A DNA stretch of 64,000 bases from Myrica gale (Eukaryota > Streptophyta > Magnoliopsida > Fagales > Myricaceae). The stretch lies in the NCBI GenBank assembly GCA_963930655.1, contig OZ005615.1, positions 15,704,001 through 15,768,000 on the forward strand, given 5' to 3'. The position numbers and the translations under genes are program-made. Position 1 is the first letter of the stretch, and each line of letters starts with the position of its first letter. The notes under the pieces are model-generated. The model was not told the origin of the DNA. It saw only the letters and a program-made list of their open reading frames with translations, and made no database searches. Shown piece after piece: positions 35,470-47,330 of the stretch.

Positions 35470-36326
35470 AACAAATAATTGTTAGCAAAAGGGATTTCAC
35501 GAAAAAAATAGTCTCACTATCTCGAGGGTCAATTGTGATATGTTAATGGACCTGATCACAATTTGTAGAAGCCCATAAATTCGGAATACATAATATAATG
35601 GAGTTAAATGAAAAAGTGTTTTTCATTATAATCCTACAACCGAGATTTGAGATCCCTAAAGATCTCACGCATAAGCACAAGAGAAGGAAGTCATTATAAA
35701 TAGTTCAGAACTTCATTTGAGAAAGAGAAGAATTTCATTTTCACAAGAAAGCTTTCTCTCTCTCAAGAATTGTATGCTGGAATCTGAAGGAGACAGAACG
35801 CTTGGACTGCTAGTTTTTAACGATCTAGAATTTTCTGCTGCGCGATCCTTACACCACCCATTTTGTATAGTTATGAAAATTGAAGGGCGGGCTGTAATTG
35901 AGCGATCCCTGAACAGGAAAAAAAAATGCCCCTCGACACATGGAAATATGTTTTTTCGTTCGGATTGCAAAGAACTCATAAGAATGTCCCAGGACGAGGT
36001 GCTAATACAAGCCAAAGGTACTCGCAGGCCAAGCCAGACTGTTTCTTCAAAATGGACAGTTTCTGGGACACACAAATAGAAGCGAATATGCAGAAAAAGG
36101 GAGCCTTGTTTGTTTGTTTTATGTTTCTTTCTTGATCTTGTTAGTACCGAGTGCATGGGGACTGAGTGCGTCCCAAACCAATACTGGAGTGACACAGATG
36201 AAGTAATACCTTGCAATGAATTTCTGAAATTATCAAAACAAAGTAGCAAGTATCCCCCACGTCTTTTGCATTTTAACACCAAGGAAGAATAGATGAATCA
36301 TAGAGGTGCTGTTGGTCAATGTAACA
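35470..36326. other. Repeat-derived intergenic sequence
   Basis: It continues the LTR-like repeat to about 35900. Several short open frames occur on both strands around 35713-36290 (one on the plus strand ends KYPPRLLHFNTKEE). They match no family I recognise and overlap one another, so none is called as a gene. Confidence 0.4.
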
Positions 36327-39010
36327 TCACCAGTAATCACCACAAGAGCAGTTTCCATCCCTAAAACGATGGAAACGATTTGCATCTCTCAAACGATGTT
36401 ACATCTAGTTGAGAAACGTTCGAGATGTTTTTGATTGCAGTATGTCAATCTCCACAAACTTTAAGGTTTTTAATTACCCGAATTGTGGATGATGGAGGAG
36501 TGCTTATGAGTGCGTAAGCTATAGCCAGTTTCTCACTATGGTAATAGAGAGCACGCTCTTTTTACTTTTCTTCAACATCAAGCAGCACAAAGTCCGTATC
36601 AGGGACATATCCTTCTTCTTTAATTCTTTTTATCAATTCTTCCACTTTAATCATATATCAAATCGGCCTGCGGATGGTCCTTATCATCCACCACAAAAAA
36701 GTGCACCCTGTTCTTCACATCTACCCAACAGACCCTGGATCCTTCTTTACTTTTTTTCCTCTCCATCTTTTTCCTAGCATCAGTTACATCGTCCCATTGG
36801 TTGGCAGCAGCGTAGATATTGGATAAAAGATCATAAGCTGCCGAATCAGATGGCTCAAGTGCCAAGAGCTGTTCTGCAACCCTTTTTCCACTTTCTCTGT
36901 CCCCTTGAACTCTACAAGCACAGAGCAGGGCTCTGTACATTGAGGCAGAAGCTTCAAAGGGCATTGATATGATCAGCTTTTCCGCCTCTTGAACAGGCCC
37001 TGCACGGCCAAGGGCATCAACCAGACAAGAGAAGTGCTCTATCTCAGGTTTAATGCCGTAGTTATTGGTCATTGAATCGATGTGCTTGTAAGCTTCTGAA
37101 ATTAAACCAGAATGGCTACAAGCAGAAAGTACTCCAATAAAGGTGACTTTATCAGGCTCAATACCATTAGATTCCATAACTTTGAAAAGGTTCAGCGCTT
37201 CTTTTGCATTTCCATGTTGAGCTAAACCAACCAATATGGCATTCCACAAGGCAACGTTCCTCGCATTCATTCTCTGGAATAAACAATATGCGTCTCCTAT
37301 GTTCCCACACTTGGCGTACATGTCAGTTAGTGAAGTTCCAACAAAAGGATCCAATGCATAATCCAACTTTATTACATTTGCATGAATTTGTCTCCCTTGT
37401 TCCAATGCTGTCAGAGAAGAGCTGGCCTTGACGACGGTCGCAAAAGTATATTCATCAGGCTGGACCCCTGAGAGTCTCATCTGATGGTACAAGGACAGAG
37501 CACGATCCTCGTCTCCATTGTCTATGCATCCTGAGATCATGGTTGTCCATGCAATGTCATCAGGCTCAGGGATTTGGGCGAAAACCATGTAAGCACTTTC
37601 CATGTCTCCACATTTAATATACATATCTGGAATACCGCTGCTAACTCATAAATCCCTGTCAAATCTGGTTTTTATCTCATAAGCGTGAATCTGCTTCCCT
37701 TGTTCTAATGCAACCAAGCAACCAGAGAGGCTTTAGCTGCAGTTGCCAAAGTAATTTGATCTGCCCTGTCTCCAGCCTCATGCATGAGACTAAAGAGTTT
37801 CAATGCATTGTGACTCTCATTACTAATTATGTACCCAAACATCATTGAGTTCCAAGTTGCCAAATCAGATTCACCTTTGTTCTCAAAAAGTAACTCTGCC
37901 TTCTCCATATTTCCACTCATAGAATATACATCAGTAAGGGCTGTGGAAACGAAACTGTCAGCGATGATTCCAGTTTTTATCGCATGAGCATGAATCTGTT
38001 TACAGAGACACAAGCCTTATTTAAGTGAGGAGCACGCTTTCAGAACACTTGGTATTGTAAATTGATCTGGCCTTAGGCCATCAATGATTCCTCTTCTAAA
38101 GTACTCTGGGCCCAACTTGATATCATTGAGTTCCATGAAATTAAATCCATTTCAGTCATGTAATTGAAGACTTCTCGTGCAAAATAAATGGAATTAACCT
38201 GCCGTTGAATACATGTAAATAAGACTATTAGCAACAGAAACAACTGAATCAAAACCTGATTTTACAGCAACACAATGAACCTGTTGCCCCAACTCCAGGT
38301 CATTGGCACCTGCAATTGCGGAGAGAATGACCACAAATGTCACACTATCATATTCCACTTTTGATCTAATCATATTCCTAAAGCACTCAACAGCAGCCAT
38401 ATTTTCACCAGCTCCGAGATACTCACAGAAAGTCTTGTTCCACAAAAACACCTCTGAGTTATCATGATTGAGAAACAATTTTGTTGAATAGGCCTTAACC
38501 TGTTCAATGAGCATGTTGCCTTCATCAGAATGAACATTGCTAATCCCGTTAAGAACACAACGCATACTGACGTCATCGGGTTGCAATCCACACCGATGAA
38601 AAGCGGAGAACAGATAAAGTACTTAATCATAGAGACCCATTTCCAAATAAGCCTTCAGCATTACATTCCACAAAACAACATCAAACAACTTACGGGCTTC
38701 CCTAATTCGCCCGGATACAAACTCATCCCAGTCCAACCCAATCTTAATGGTGTATCCATGAACAGCCTCAGAAGTTCACACATACCCAGAGAGAAAACAC
38801 AGCTTTAGAACTGGTGCCAAAGTGAGTTGACTAGTTCGAAAAACTGACCCACGTAGCAAGCGAAATAGGCGAAAGTCGTCTTGGAAATTCTCAACCTCAG
38901 ATTCTGTAACAGTTTGTTTGGAAAAAAATGTAAATTGTAAGCAAATGTAACAGACAATGTGATTTGTATTTGGATTCAACGAAAACTTCAGAATAGAAAT
39001 GGCCAAATTC
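36327..39010 (-). pseudogene. PPR protein gene of the PLS-DYW class, decayed
   Basis: The minus strand encodes a long pentatricopeptide repeat protein. The longest open block (37624-36647) has repeats such as DDIAWTTMISGCIDNGDEDR, VQPDEYTFATVVKASSSL, VGTSLTDMYAKCGNIGDA and NGIEPDKVTFIGVLSACSHS. The E and E+ motifs follow (YDLLSNIYAAANQWDDV, GSRVCWVDVKNRVHFF). A DYW domain then ends RFHRFRDGNCSCGDYW at 36327. N-terminal repeats lie at 38586-38194 and 38013-37705 and towards 39010. The gene is interrupted repeatedly: a frameshift after ADLIYD, TAA and TGA codons within the DYW region (after LLDVEEK; Cys of VCGDCH changed to stop), and shifts near 38190, 38014 and 37700. Such proteins edit organellar RNA. 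It resembles the At4g33170 type. No introns were seen, as usual for PPR genes. Confidence 0.9.
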
Positions 39011-39257
39011 GAGGTTTGGCCAACCTCCTTACAAATTGAGAAGGGAGACGAAATAACAGAGCGTAAAGTTCTTCGATGATAAGATAACTGCCTCCCTTAT
39101 AATCGAGAGCAGCTAGGATCACCAACTAATGCTAACAAACTAACATCACTGGTTCACAGCCTTCCTGTTACAAATTTAACCACTACCTGGGCCACCATAC
39201 GTAATAACTCCTCACATAGGCCTTGAAGTTACTAACCAGCCCGTCTCCACAAATCCA
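39011..39257. other. Upstream flank of the PPR pseudogene
   Basis: No coding is supported. It may contain the former start and transit peptide of the PPR gene, but the frame could not be followed. Confidence 0.35.
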
Positions 39258-39262
39258 TCACC

Positions 39263-39857
39263 TGTTAGAAATAAAAAAAATTTTTACTTTAGATAAATGA
39301 GACACCAAATGGAAAAACCCAATTGGATTTGTTTACATCTCATTTATGAAAATGAAGTTACAAAGGGAGGCTTATATTTATAAGCCTAAACACATACACA
39401 CCCCACATTGCTAAGCAATGTGGGACTACTCATATTTCAACACTCCCCCGCAAACTCAAGGTGGACAAACCGACAAACCTTGAGTTTGGAGTTACAAAAA
39501 TAATTACAGGAAAAAAATGATTACAGAAAAATAATTACAAATATTGTCGGTACTAAGCCGGGAAGTCGCAGGTACTGAGCCGGGAGGATGCCGGTACTGA
39601 GCCGGGAGAAAGCCGGTACTAAGCCGGATGGTCGCCAAGAGGTAACCGGACTAAGCCGAAAACCTGCCTCTGATACCATGTTAGAAATAAAAAAAAATTT
39701 ACTTTAGATAAATGAGACACCCAATGGAAAAACCCAATTGGATTTGTTTACATCTCATTTATGAAAATGAAGTTACAAAGGGAGGCTTATATTTATAAGC
39801 CTAAACACATACACACCCCACATTGCTAAGCAATGTGGGACTACTCATATTTCAACA
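39263..39857 (-). mobile_element. TRIM (terminal-repeat retrotransposon in miniature), looks structurally whole
   Basis: Two 179-180-bp direct repeats (39263-39442 and 39679-39857) flank 236 bp. On the minus strand each repeat runs TGTTGAAATATG...TTCTAACA. The first is followed by TGGTATCAGAGGCAGG, a primer site for initiator tRNA-Met. GCGGGGGAG, a polypurine tract, precedes the second. The target duplication TCACC is at 39258-39262 and 39858-39862. There is no coding capacity, as expected for a TRIM. The interior has a short tandem array around GGTACTGAGCCGGGAG (39548-39630). The terminal repeats are almost identical, so the insertion looks young. Confidence 0.95.
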
Positions 39858-41528
39858 TCACCACAACCCATAGTGGACAACACGTGAGTCTTGAGTGTCT
39901 TCTCGTATCTTCCAACACCTTGTCTTCTAATCAAACATCAAACACGCTAAATCAAACACGTCCCTTTTTTTATTCTTCCTTCACGAACTTCTTCAACCCT
40001 AGCCTCTTTTCCCTTTAGCTGTGTGACATTGCCTTCTCCTTTCAAAGCACCTTGTCCACAAGGTGCGGAAATTGAATCCGCATAGTCTCAAGCTTCTCCC
40101 AAGTAGCATCCTCTAGCTCTTGACCTGTCCAGTGGACCAAAATCTCAGTGATTGGGAGGCTGCCAGATCGACGAACTCGACATTCTAGAATGGCATGTGG
40201 TTCGGGTTTGAAGACACCCTAGGGGTCGACTAGAGGCATGGAGGGAAGTGGGGTACAACGAACCCCTATTTTCTTTTTCAACTGAGAAACATGGAAGACT
40301 GAGCTGGAAGATCCAGTTGATAGGCTACCTCTCCGATGCGAGCCTTCACTTGGAAAGGGCCATAAAATCGAAGGGAGAGCTTCAACGTCCGACGATAAGC
40401 CACTGATGTTGTGCACATGATAGGTTCTCGTTCAACAATTTATGGGTTTGGTCTCTGGTGCGTAGGACAGTATCAATTGCTGCCACCTGAGTTGTGCCGA
40501 CCTCATACGGTAACAATTTTGGAGGTAACTGCCCGTAGAGATTTTCATATGATGTTAATTTATTTGAAGCATGAAAATTCATATTGTACCGCCACTCTGC
40601 AAGAGGCACCCACTGAGATCAATCTTTTGGTCGATCTCCCACAAAACACCTGAGATAGTCTCTCTAGGCATTTATTAACAATCTCTGTCTGACCATCTGT
40701 TTGAGGGTGGTAAGTCGTGCTGTAGGATAAGGTTGTACCTTGAGCCTTAAAAAGCTCCTTCCAAAATGTGCTAGTAAAATTAGGATCCCAATATGAGATG
40801 ATAGAGTCTGGTAAACCATGTAGCTCAAAAATAGAGTTCATGAATATTCTTGCTACCTTTGAGGCTGTGTAGGGGTGGGAGAAAGGCATGAAGTGAGCAT
40901 ATTTTGATAATCTGTCCACAACCACATAGAGGATAGAGTACCCCTGGGAGATGGGTAGGCCCTCAATAAAATCCATGGTAATGTGTCTCTAGCTGGGATC
41001 TAGAATAGGCAAGGGCTGTAGTAAACCCCCTGGTGCCATATTATCATGCTTGTTCTGCTGACAAATGTTTCTCTAATATACTGAGTGGCCAGTAAAAGTC
41101 CCTTTTAGCATGGTGTAGGGTCTTGTCATACCCTGAGTGGCCCCCAACAGGGGTGTCATGAGCATGTTGGATTAGTTGTTCCTTTAGAGTCGTGTGGGCT
41201 CCAACAAAAAGTCTTCCCTTGTAGGAGAGGATGCCATTTCTCACACTATACTTAACAGGATCCAATGTGTCTTGCTCCCATTTCGTCAACAGTTCCTTAG
41301 TATAGTCATCTTGGTAACTTAGTTTGAGGTCCTCAAGCCACGTAGTAGTAGGATAAGAGATGGCTGAGAGGGAAGGATCAACAGGTGCTTCTTCTTTCCT
41401 AGACAGTTCGTTTGCAACCTTGTTGTCTCAGCCCCTTTTGTAATTCAACTTTGAAGTCATACCCCAACAATTTAGTGAGCCATTTCTGTTGGAATGGAGT
41501 CCCAATTTTTTTTTCAAGCAGATGCTTT

Positions 41529-42410
41529 AAGCTCTGCTGATCTGTCCTTACTACAAATGTCTGCCCAATTAGATAGGGCCTCCAATTTTGCAGAGCTCAC
41601 ACCACTGCCAGCAACTCTTTCTCATAGATGATTGAGTCACAATTTTGTTAATTAATCACTTGAGAAATTTTTAAAATTACACCATTTCCACTATAAAATA
41701 AGAAAATTATGCTTTGAGCATTAGTAAGGGGCGAATTGTTAATTTTGACAAAAGCAAGTGCAATTCAGTAAATTTAAGGAAGCAAACAATATTTTTTTCT
41801 CTCCTCTCATCATATGTCTATGTTTCTCTTTTCGTAAATACAATTGGAATATTTTCTATAAACTTGACTTCTCTTTTTTACGTATTGTAGATGAACAATG
41901 GAGATGAATTGAGCTCATGGAAGTGAGAAGGAGGGGAATACATCTAAAATATGAAGTGAAGTGAGCTCATGGAAGTAAGCTCTGCTGATCTGTCCTTACT
42001 ACAAATGTCTGCCCAATTAGATAGGGCCTCCATTTTTGCAGAGCTCTCTCCACTGCCAGCAACTCTTTCTCATAGGTGATTGGGTCACAATTTTGTTAAT
42101 TAATCACTTGAGAAATTTTTAAAATTACACCATTTCCACTAGAAAATAAGAAAATTATGCTTTGGGCATTAGTAAGGGGCGAATTGTTAATTTTGACAAA
42201 AGCAAGTGCAATTCAGTAAATTTAAGGAAGCAAACATTATTTTTTTTCTCTCCTCTCCCCATATTTCTATGTTTCCCTTTTCGTACATACAATTGGAATA
42301 TTTTCTATAAACTTGACTTCTCTTTTTTACGTATTGGAGATGGACAATGGAGATGAAGTGAGCTCATGGAAGTGAGAAGGAGGGGAATACATCTAAAATA
42401 TCAAATAAGC
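41529..42410. repeat. 448-bp tandem duplication across the solo-LTR border
   Basis: Unit 1 (41529-41976) and unit 2 (41977-about 42410) both start AAGCTCTGCTGATCTGTCC. Both contain about 100 bp of chromovirus sequence, the insertion junction (ATAGA or ATAGG followed by TGATTG.GTCACAA) and about the first 330 bp of the LTR. The spacing is constant at 448. The duplication therefore happened after the LTR inserted. The units differ at a few percent of sites by eye. Confidence 0.9.
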
Positions 42411-42519
42411 TCCTGCCAAGTGTCAAAGAGAGAGGGAGACTGAAAACAAAAAGAAAATTGTAGGCATTTGGCATCTACGGAGGAAGAGGCCAATGGGGCT
42501 TTTCGTTGCTGCTCCCTGG

Positions 42520-42690
42520 GAGACAGAATGTTTTTTTGGTTGCTGCTGAGTCTCCCGAATGCTTTTCGTTGCTGCTGAAGGAGACAGAGTGTTTTTCTTT
42601 GCTGCAGAGGAGACCAACGTGTTTTTCTTTGCTGCTGAGGAGACCGAATGCTTTCTTTGCTGCTGATGGAGACCGAATGCTTCTTTTCTT
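42520..42690. repeat. Minisatellite within the solo LTR
   Basis: About five imperfect units of roughly 35 bp around GTTGCTGCTGAGGAGACCGA are seen, with GAATG and TTTTC spacers. This corresponds in position to the repeat-rich centre of the full-length LTRs. Confidence 0.7.
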
Positions 42691-42701
42691 CTTTTGTTGC
42701 A

Positions 42702-42868
42702 TTTTCATTTCAGACTTAGATTCTGTTTGGACCGAATGCTCTCTTCCATTTACATTTCAGACTTAGATTCTGTTTGGACCCAATGCTCTCTTCCATTTAC
42801 ATTTCAGACTTAGATTTTGTTTGGACCCAATGCTCTCTTCCATTTTCATTTCAGAATTAGATTTTGTT
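42702..42868. repeat. 47-bp tandem repeat within the solo LTR
   Basis: Three full units and part of a fourth of a 47-bp sequence containing CAATGCTCTCTTCCATTT, CATTTCAGA and CTTAGATT.TGTTTGGAC. Confidence 0.8.
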
Positions 42869-44060
42869 TTCTTTGGATGATCGGTTGTTATTTTATGTTT
42901 CCATTTCACTTCCTTAATGTTAGAATAGTGATTTGTTAATTTTTGTTAGTTGGATTGAGTATGGGTATGAATGGATTTTGGCCAGCTAGAAATTGGGTAC
43001 AAATTGTTCGATGAAATGTCTCTTAGAGCAGGAAACCATGGTTTTAAGTATTTTCTTTGGGTGATTGGGCTAGATGATGTTGGTATTTGACTTAGATTTT
43101 CAAGCAAGGATAGTTTTCATCATTTATCACACGTCCATGGATTCAATCACTTTATTGGAAGATGTGAATTAATGCCAAGCGATGTTTACTCGACAACTAC
43201 TTGATTTTATCTAGTTTCAACTCCACCTCACGCTACGTTTAATATCATGTTTTTCTTGTTAGCTCTTTATTAATCTTTTAGCATTTACATTGATCCTAAC
43301 TCAAAATCTTCAGTAATCATGGATGATATCCAAGAACCCGACCTTTCCCTTTGTAAATACTATTTTAATTGTAAATAGAACATAGTTTTCTTTTATTGTA
43401 ATGGTGGTCAAAATGAAAAATTAAACACATCGTTCTTTTTGGAGATGATCTAGGACTTCCCTAGTATTACTTGAAAACCTCTTACACTTGGGAGTAGTTC
43501 ACTAACCATTTTTAGGTGAGTCAATAGGTTGACATGGCGATTGTCTTTCCCTTGAGAGCCTGGCTAAAATAAGCAATGGGTCTTCCCCTTGCATTGGGAC
43601 TACCCTAATACCCATACCACTTGCATCACATTCTAGGACAAATGGAATGGAAAAATAAGGGAGGGCTAGAACTGGTGGTTTAGTGACTGCAAGCTTGAGA
43701 TTATGGAAAGCCTCAGTGGTTACAGGAGATCACCTAAATGCATTCTTTTTCAATAAGGCAGTAAGAGGTGCTGCAATAGACCCATACCCTTTGATAAATT
43801 TTCTGTAGTATCCTGTGAGACCTAAAAACCCTCGAAGTGACTTTAATGTGGTTGGAAGGGGCCAATCCAACATGGGTTGTATCTTTGAAGGATCTGCCTT
43901 TACACCTTCATCTGAAACTATATGTCCCAAGTAATCCACCTCCCTACACTCAAATCTGCACTTGGATCATTTAACATACAACTGATGCTTTTTTAGAACT
44001 TCTAGTGTCATTTTTAGATGCAGCAAGTGATATGCCCAAGTCTTACTATGGATTAAAATG

Positions 44061-44920
44061 TCATCAAAGAAGACCAGCAAAACCTTTCGTAATATGACGC
44101 AACATATGACTGATAATTACATCGTGAGCATGCATGATGATGCAATGTCTCTAAAGGAAGGCACCAATGGAATTGCGCCAACATTGCTGAAGATGAGATC
44201 CGTAGGGGTGCTGACGTGTTCTTGAGGACAAAAGACAGCCCATGGAACTTGCAGGTTTTGCGGTGGAGATGCAGTTGGAAGAAAAGACATGGAAGGAGGG
44301 TAAAACGGATAAAAAAACATAAGTGAGGCACGTTGTCACGCCCCGAACGCCATCCCGCAGGGACCGTGACAGCCGCGAGCATTCCCCGGGAACACTCCAG
44401 CGCTTACACTAACTCTTACAGCAGATTTTTTTTTCTATACACATCGGAAGACTCACTCAGGAACCACATGTTGGCTGAGTTACAAGCTCAATGAACATAA
44501 CCCCTCGGTATACGAATTATAATTCAGAAAAGTCTATACATTGCATCTTGTTCGCAAACTTATACAAGACGTAATAGGGCAACATACTGCCACTCAAATC
44601 AAACCAGCACTCATTAGTGCTAACTCGGAGTTCACCAATTCCGACTCCAATTCCCGAACTTCTAGGATTTCTACGTGATATAATCCTCTGCTCCCCAATT
44701 TTCTTGTGGATCTGGAATGATACAATTAGAAACTATGAGTCGAAAGACTCAGTAAGGAACAACAATTAAAACATGAACTTTGATAAATCATAGCTTTAAA
44801 ACATACTCACTTTGATGCACTATAGAATCAAGAGAAGAAATGCATAACTGTAAATCGTGAGATAGTGCATAAAAACCGTGATGCATATGCATGCTCCGTG
44901 ATGCACATGTCATACACTAA
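44061..44920. other. Intergenic, LTR-like start at about 44335
   Basis: No gene. TGTCACGCCCCGAACGCC at about 44335 resembles one end of plant gypsy LTRs, and CGAAAGACTCAGTAAGGAAC nearby is typical of such LTRs. No second end was found, so this is not called an element. Confidence 0.4.
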
Positions 44921-45069
44921 AATCTCTTGCCACTCTGGGCCTTTTCAAATTCATTTCAACTCTTGCCACTCTTGGCCTTTTCAAATTCATTTCATCTCTT
45001 GCCACTCTTGGCCTTTTCAAATTCATTTCATCTCTTGCCACTCTTGGCCTTTTCAAATTCATTTCATAT
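44920..45069. repeat. 36-bp tandem repeat, four units
   Basis: Four successive units of 36 bp carry CTCTTGCCACTCTTGGCC and TTTTCAAATTCATTTCA. The units are almost identical. Confidence 0.9.
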
Positions 45070-45162
45070 CTTACTGTGGGCTCGCTCCATTTGACCCCAT
45101 GAAGTCAGAGTTGTGCGTTCCCATCGGAACCGTCTCCATTACCCTTGGAGACATTTCATCTG

Positions 45163-45340
45163 GTCGAGCTAGCCCGTAGTTGCCCCAGGCCTGATGGCTA
45201 GATACGACCCTTGGAGGCCCACACCCTCTCATTGTCCTTCAGTGGGGTTGGTTGAGCTAGCCCGTAGTTGCCCCAGGCCTGATGGCTAGACAAGACCCTT
45301 GTAGACCCACACCTTCTCATTGTCCTTCAGTGTGGTTGCA
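45163..45340. repeat. 88-bp tandem repeat, two units
   Basis: Two copies offset by 88 bp share GAGCTAGCCCGTAGTTGCCC, AGGCCTGATGGCTAGA and CTCATTGTCCTTCAGTG. They probably belong to the same decayed repeat as the 36-bp array. Confidence 0.85.
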
Positions 45341-47330
45341 CATGCCTCAAGGACTAACTCATCCTTCTCGTAAACGTCCTTCGGTATGGGCGTCCTAGGT
45401 TCTATACATCCATCCTTCTCGATCAACGTTTCTCGGTATGGATGATGAACCTCACTTAACTTGGTACGGATCCGACCAAAGCCCCAAATCAAATCTCATA
45501 ACATACGTACTCTTTTCATTCGCATAAAACAACTTTTCATGTTTCTATGCAATGAACATGCCATGCCACACTTGAAAACATCGTAATTTCATTTGCATCA
45601 AAATGTCTCTCATGCATTCATGCAAATGATCATGCTATGACATGTTCGAAACATCATGCGTACTTGAAACATTCTTTATGCACAATACATGTCACTTGTA
45701 TTAAAAACATCTTGTCATGCACAATAAATCATGCAGTGTATCATTCCAGTTTTCCAAATCGGGTAAGATTCACTTACAATACTCCTTGCAATCTTCTTGG
45801 TTCTCACTTGGCCCTTTGCCTACAAGCAATGCTTCAATACTTATTTATCAACACCCAACCAAGCATACAACGTATCATATACCATCTTAGTTTCAAAGTT
45901 CATATCTGAAACTTTACGTTAAATTGTACATTAACTTCATAATACTACAAATCTCTTGATCATTTAAATCCCTATTCATTCCTCCAATTTCAGCTACTGA
46001 TCAAAGCTTAGATTATCTAATTACTCAACTCCATTGTAATTTATTTCCATTATTACTTAGAACTCTAATCAGCAAGCTAATCATACTAAGATTCAAGTTT
46101 AACACTTTCCTTCATTTCGTGCATTAAGATCAATCGTTTCTAACTTACTAATTCGTCACTTCCCATGCATGATTGATCTATTTATATTCTTATAGTACAG
46201 TTAAGGCTTCTTCTATCCTTACAAATTCAACTTCTGTTTTGTATCTCATACGGTTCGGCCAGCACCTAATTATCTTACTTGCAACTTCCATTCATAACTT
46301 TGATACCCTTAGACTCTGTTATTCATACTAACTAATGCCACCCGAACCATTAAACCACGTCATTCATGAGTTTATTTATGTGTAAGATGATTTTTAACAT
46401 AAGACCTAGGTTTGATCAGTCGGCCAAAATCTTGATTCCCCAAAGTACTTGTAACAACTGTCCTTCGATACGTATAAGGTTGCTGTTTCCACCTTCCTCA
46501 TATCCAATTCGTATGCAACCTTAGAACATTTATGTTTTCCATCAAAAACACTGATTTTCCATGACCTATTTTGAAAGTCAGCAACAACATTTCATATCAA
46601 CGATTCCATACCAAATCAGCAACCTATATCATGTCACAATGTCTAATTTTTATTCTTTTTATTCCACACTTTTCAATCTTACTAATGACCATCAAATTTC
46701 CTCAATTAAACTCAAGAAACACGCTATATAATTGATGTCGATACCTATATGACTTGACCTAATTTTCATGTTCTTCTATCTCTAAGTTTTTCAAGCTCAC
46801 AAGAGCACCAATGAACACATTGAGTCCTTACTTCAATGGTCAACCCGTGGCAATACTCACTCCTATACTTACTGACCTAGACCTAAAAGATATCTTAGGT
46901 TCACAAGTCCACATATGTCTTGTAAGATCCATGCAAATCATTGATAGCACTCAACATGTCATCAATCTCCATATAACCCGAGCCTTTAAGCCTTCTTATC
47001 TTTGCTCTCTCTTACATACATGTTGTCTTATCTTTGCACTTAGGTTTTTATCCTCTAATCTATTCAGCCATTACCTCATTCATCCATTACATGTAAGTGT
47101 AATTCCATTCATCCATTATCAAGGTTAACATGGCATTCTCCTCATCAGAAATTTCTGGAGTGATAAGCCTCTCCAAATCATCCGGAAAGAGTTTGGTCTG
47201 GACACCCCCAAGTCTAATATATGTGGGGTATATATATAAAAGAGTGCTTTTATTACTAAAAAACAATACTTCCCAAGTTTTCTGCTTCAATGGTTCTTAG
47301 GGCTTATACTCATGCATTAGTAGTCCTTTT
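45341..47330. other. Repeat-derived intergenic sequence
   Basis: AT-rich, no gene recognised. A minus-strand segment near 47270-47090 (LFPDDLERLITPEISDEENA) vaguely resembles the region before reverse transcriptase in plant LINEs, but it is too short to call. Confidence 0.4.

Larger units (their letters stand above)
42077..43523 (+). mobile_element. Solo LTR of the Athila/Tat-type family
   Basis: A 1447-bp segment starts TGATTGGGTCACAATTTTG and ends GGTGAGTCA, matching both ends of the LTRs at 4177 and 12634 with visible divergence. The target duplication ATAGG is at 42072-42076 and 43524-43528, inside the RNase H region of the chromovirus fossil. No internal sequence of the family is present, so it is a solo LTR left by LTR-LTR recombination. 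It is clearly older than the full element. It contains two minisatellite-like arrays (see separate entries). Confidence 0.92.
40050..44060 (-). mobile_element. Ty3/gypsy chromovirus pol fossil, heavily broken, with a nested solo LTR
   Basis: On the minus strand, RT, RNase H, integrase and a chromodomain-like tail lie in gypsy order. RT pieces (FFDDIL near 44050, [39 protein letters not shown]) lie at 44060-43730 and RNase H (YEKELLAVV) straddles the inserted LTR. The integrase zinc region (HDTPVGGHSGYDKTL) and core (MDFIEGLPISQGYSILYVVV, YHPQTDGQTEIVNKCLE) lie at 41289-40560. A tail rich in LVHWTGQELEDATWE at about 40150-40090 is the chromodomain. No flanking LTRs or gag were seen, so it is a partial fossil with many breaks. 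Confidence 0.9.

Noticed and set aside
35713-36282. 189-residue minus-strand open frame and overlapping plus-strand frames
   Set aside because: The frames overlap each other, show no known domain and partly cover LTR-like repeat sequence.
47087-47290. Possible LINE reverse-transcriptase flank on the minus strand
   Set aside because: Only a loose resemblance over about 25 residues with no RT motif nearby.
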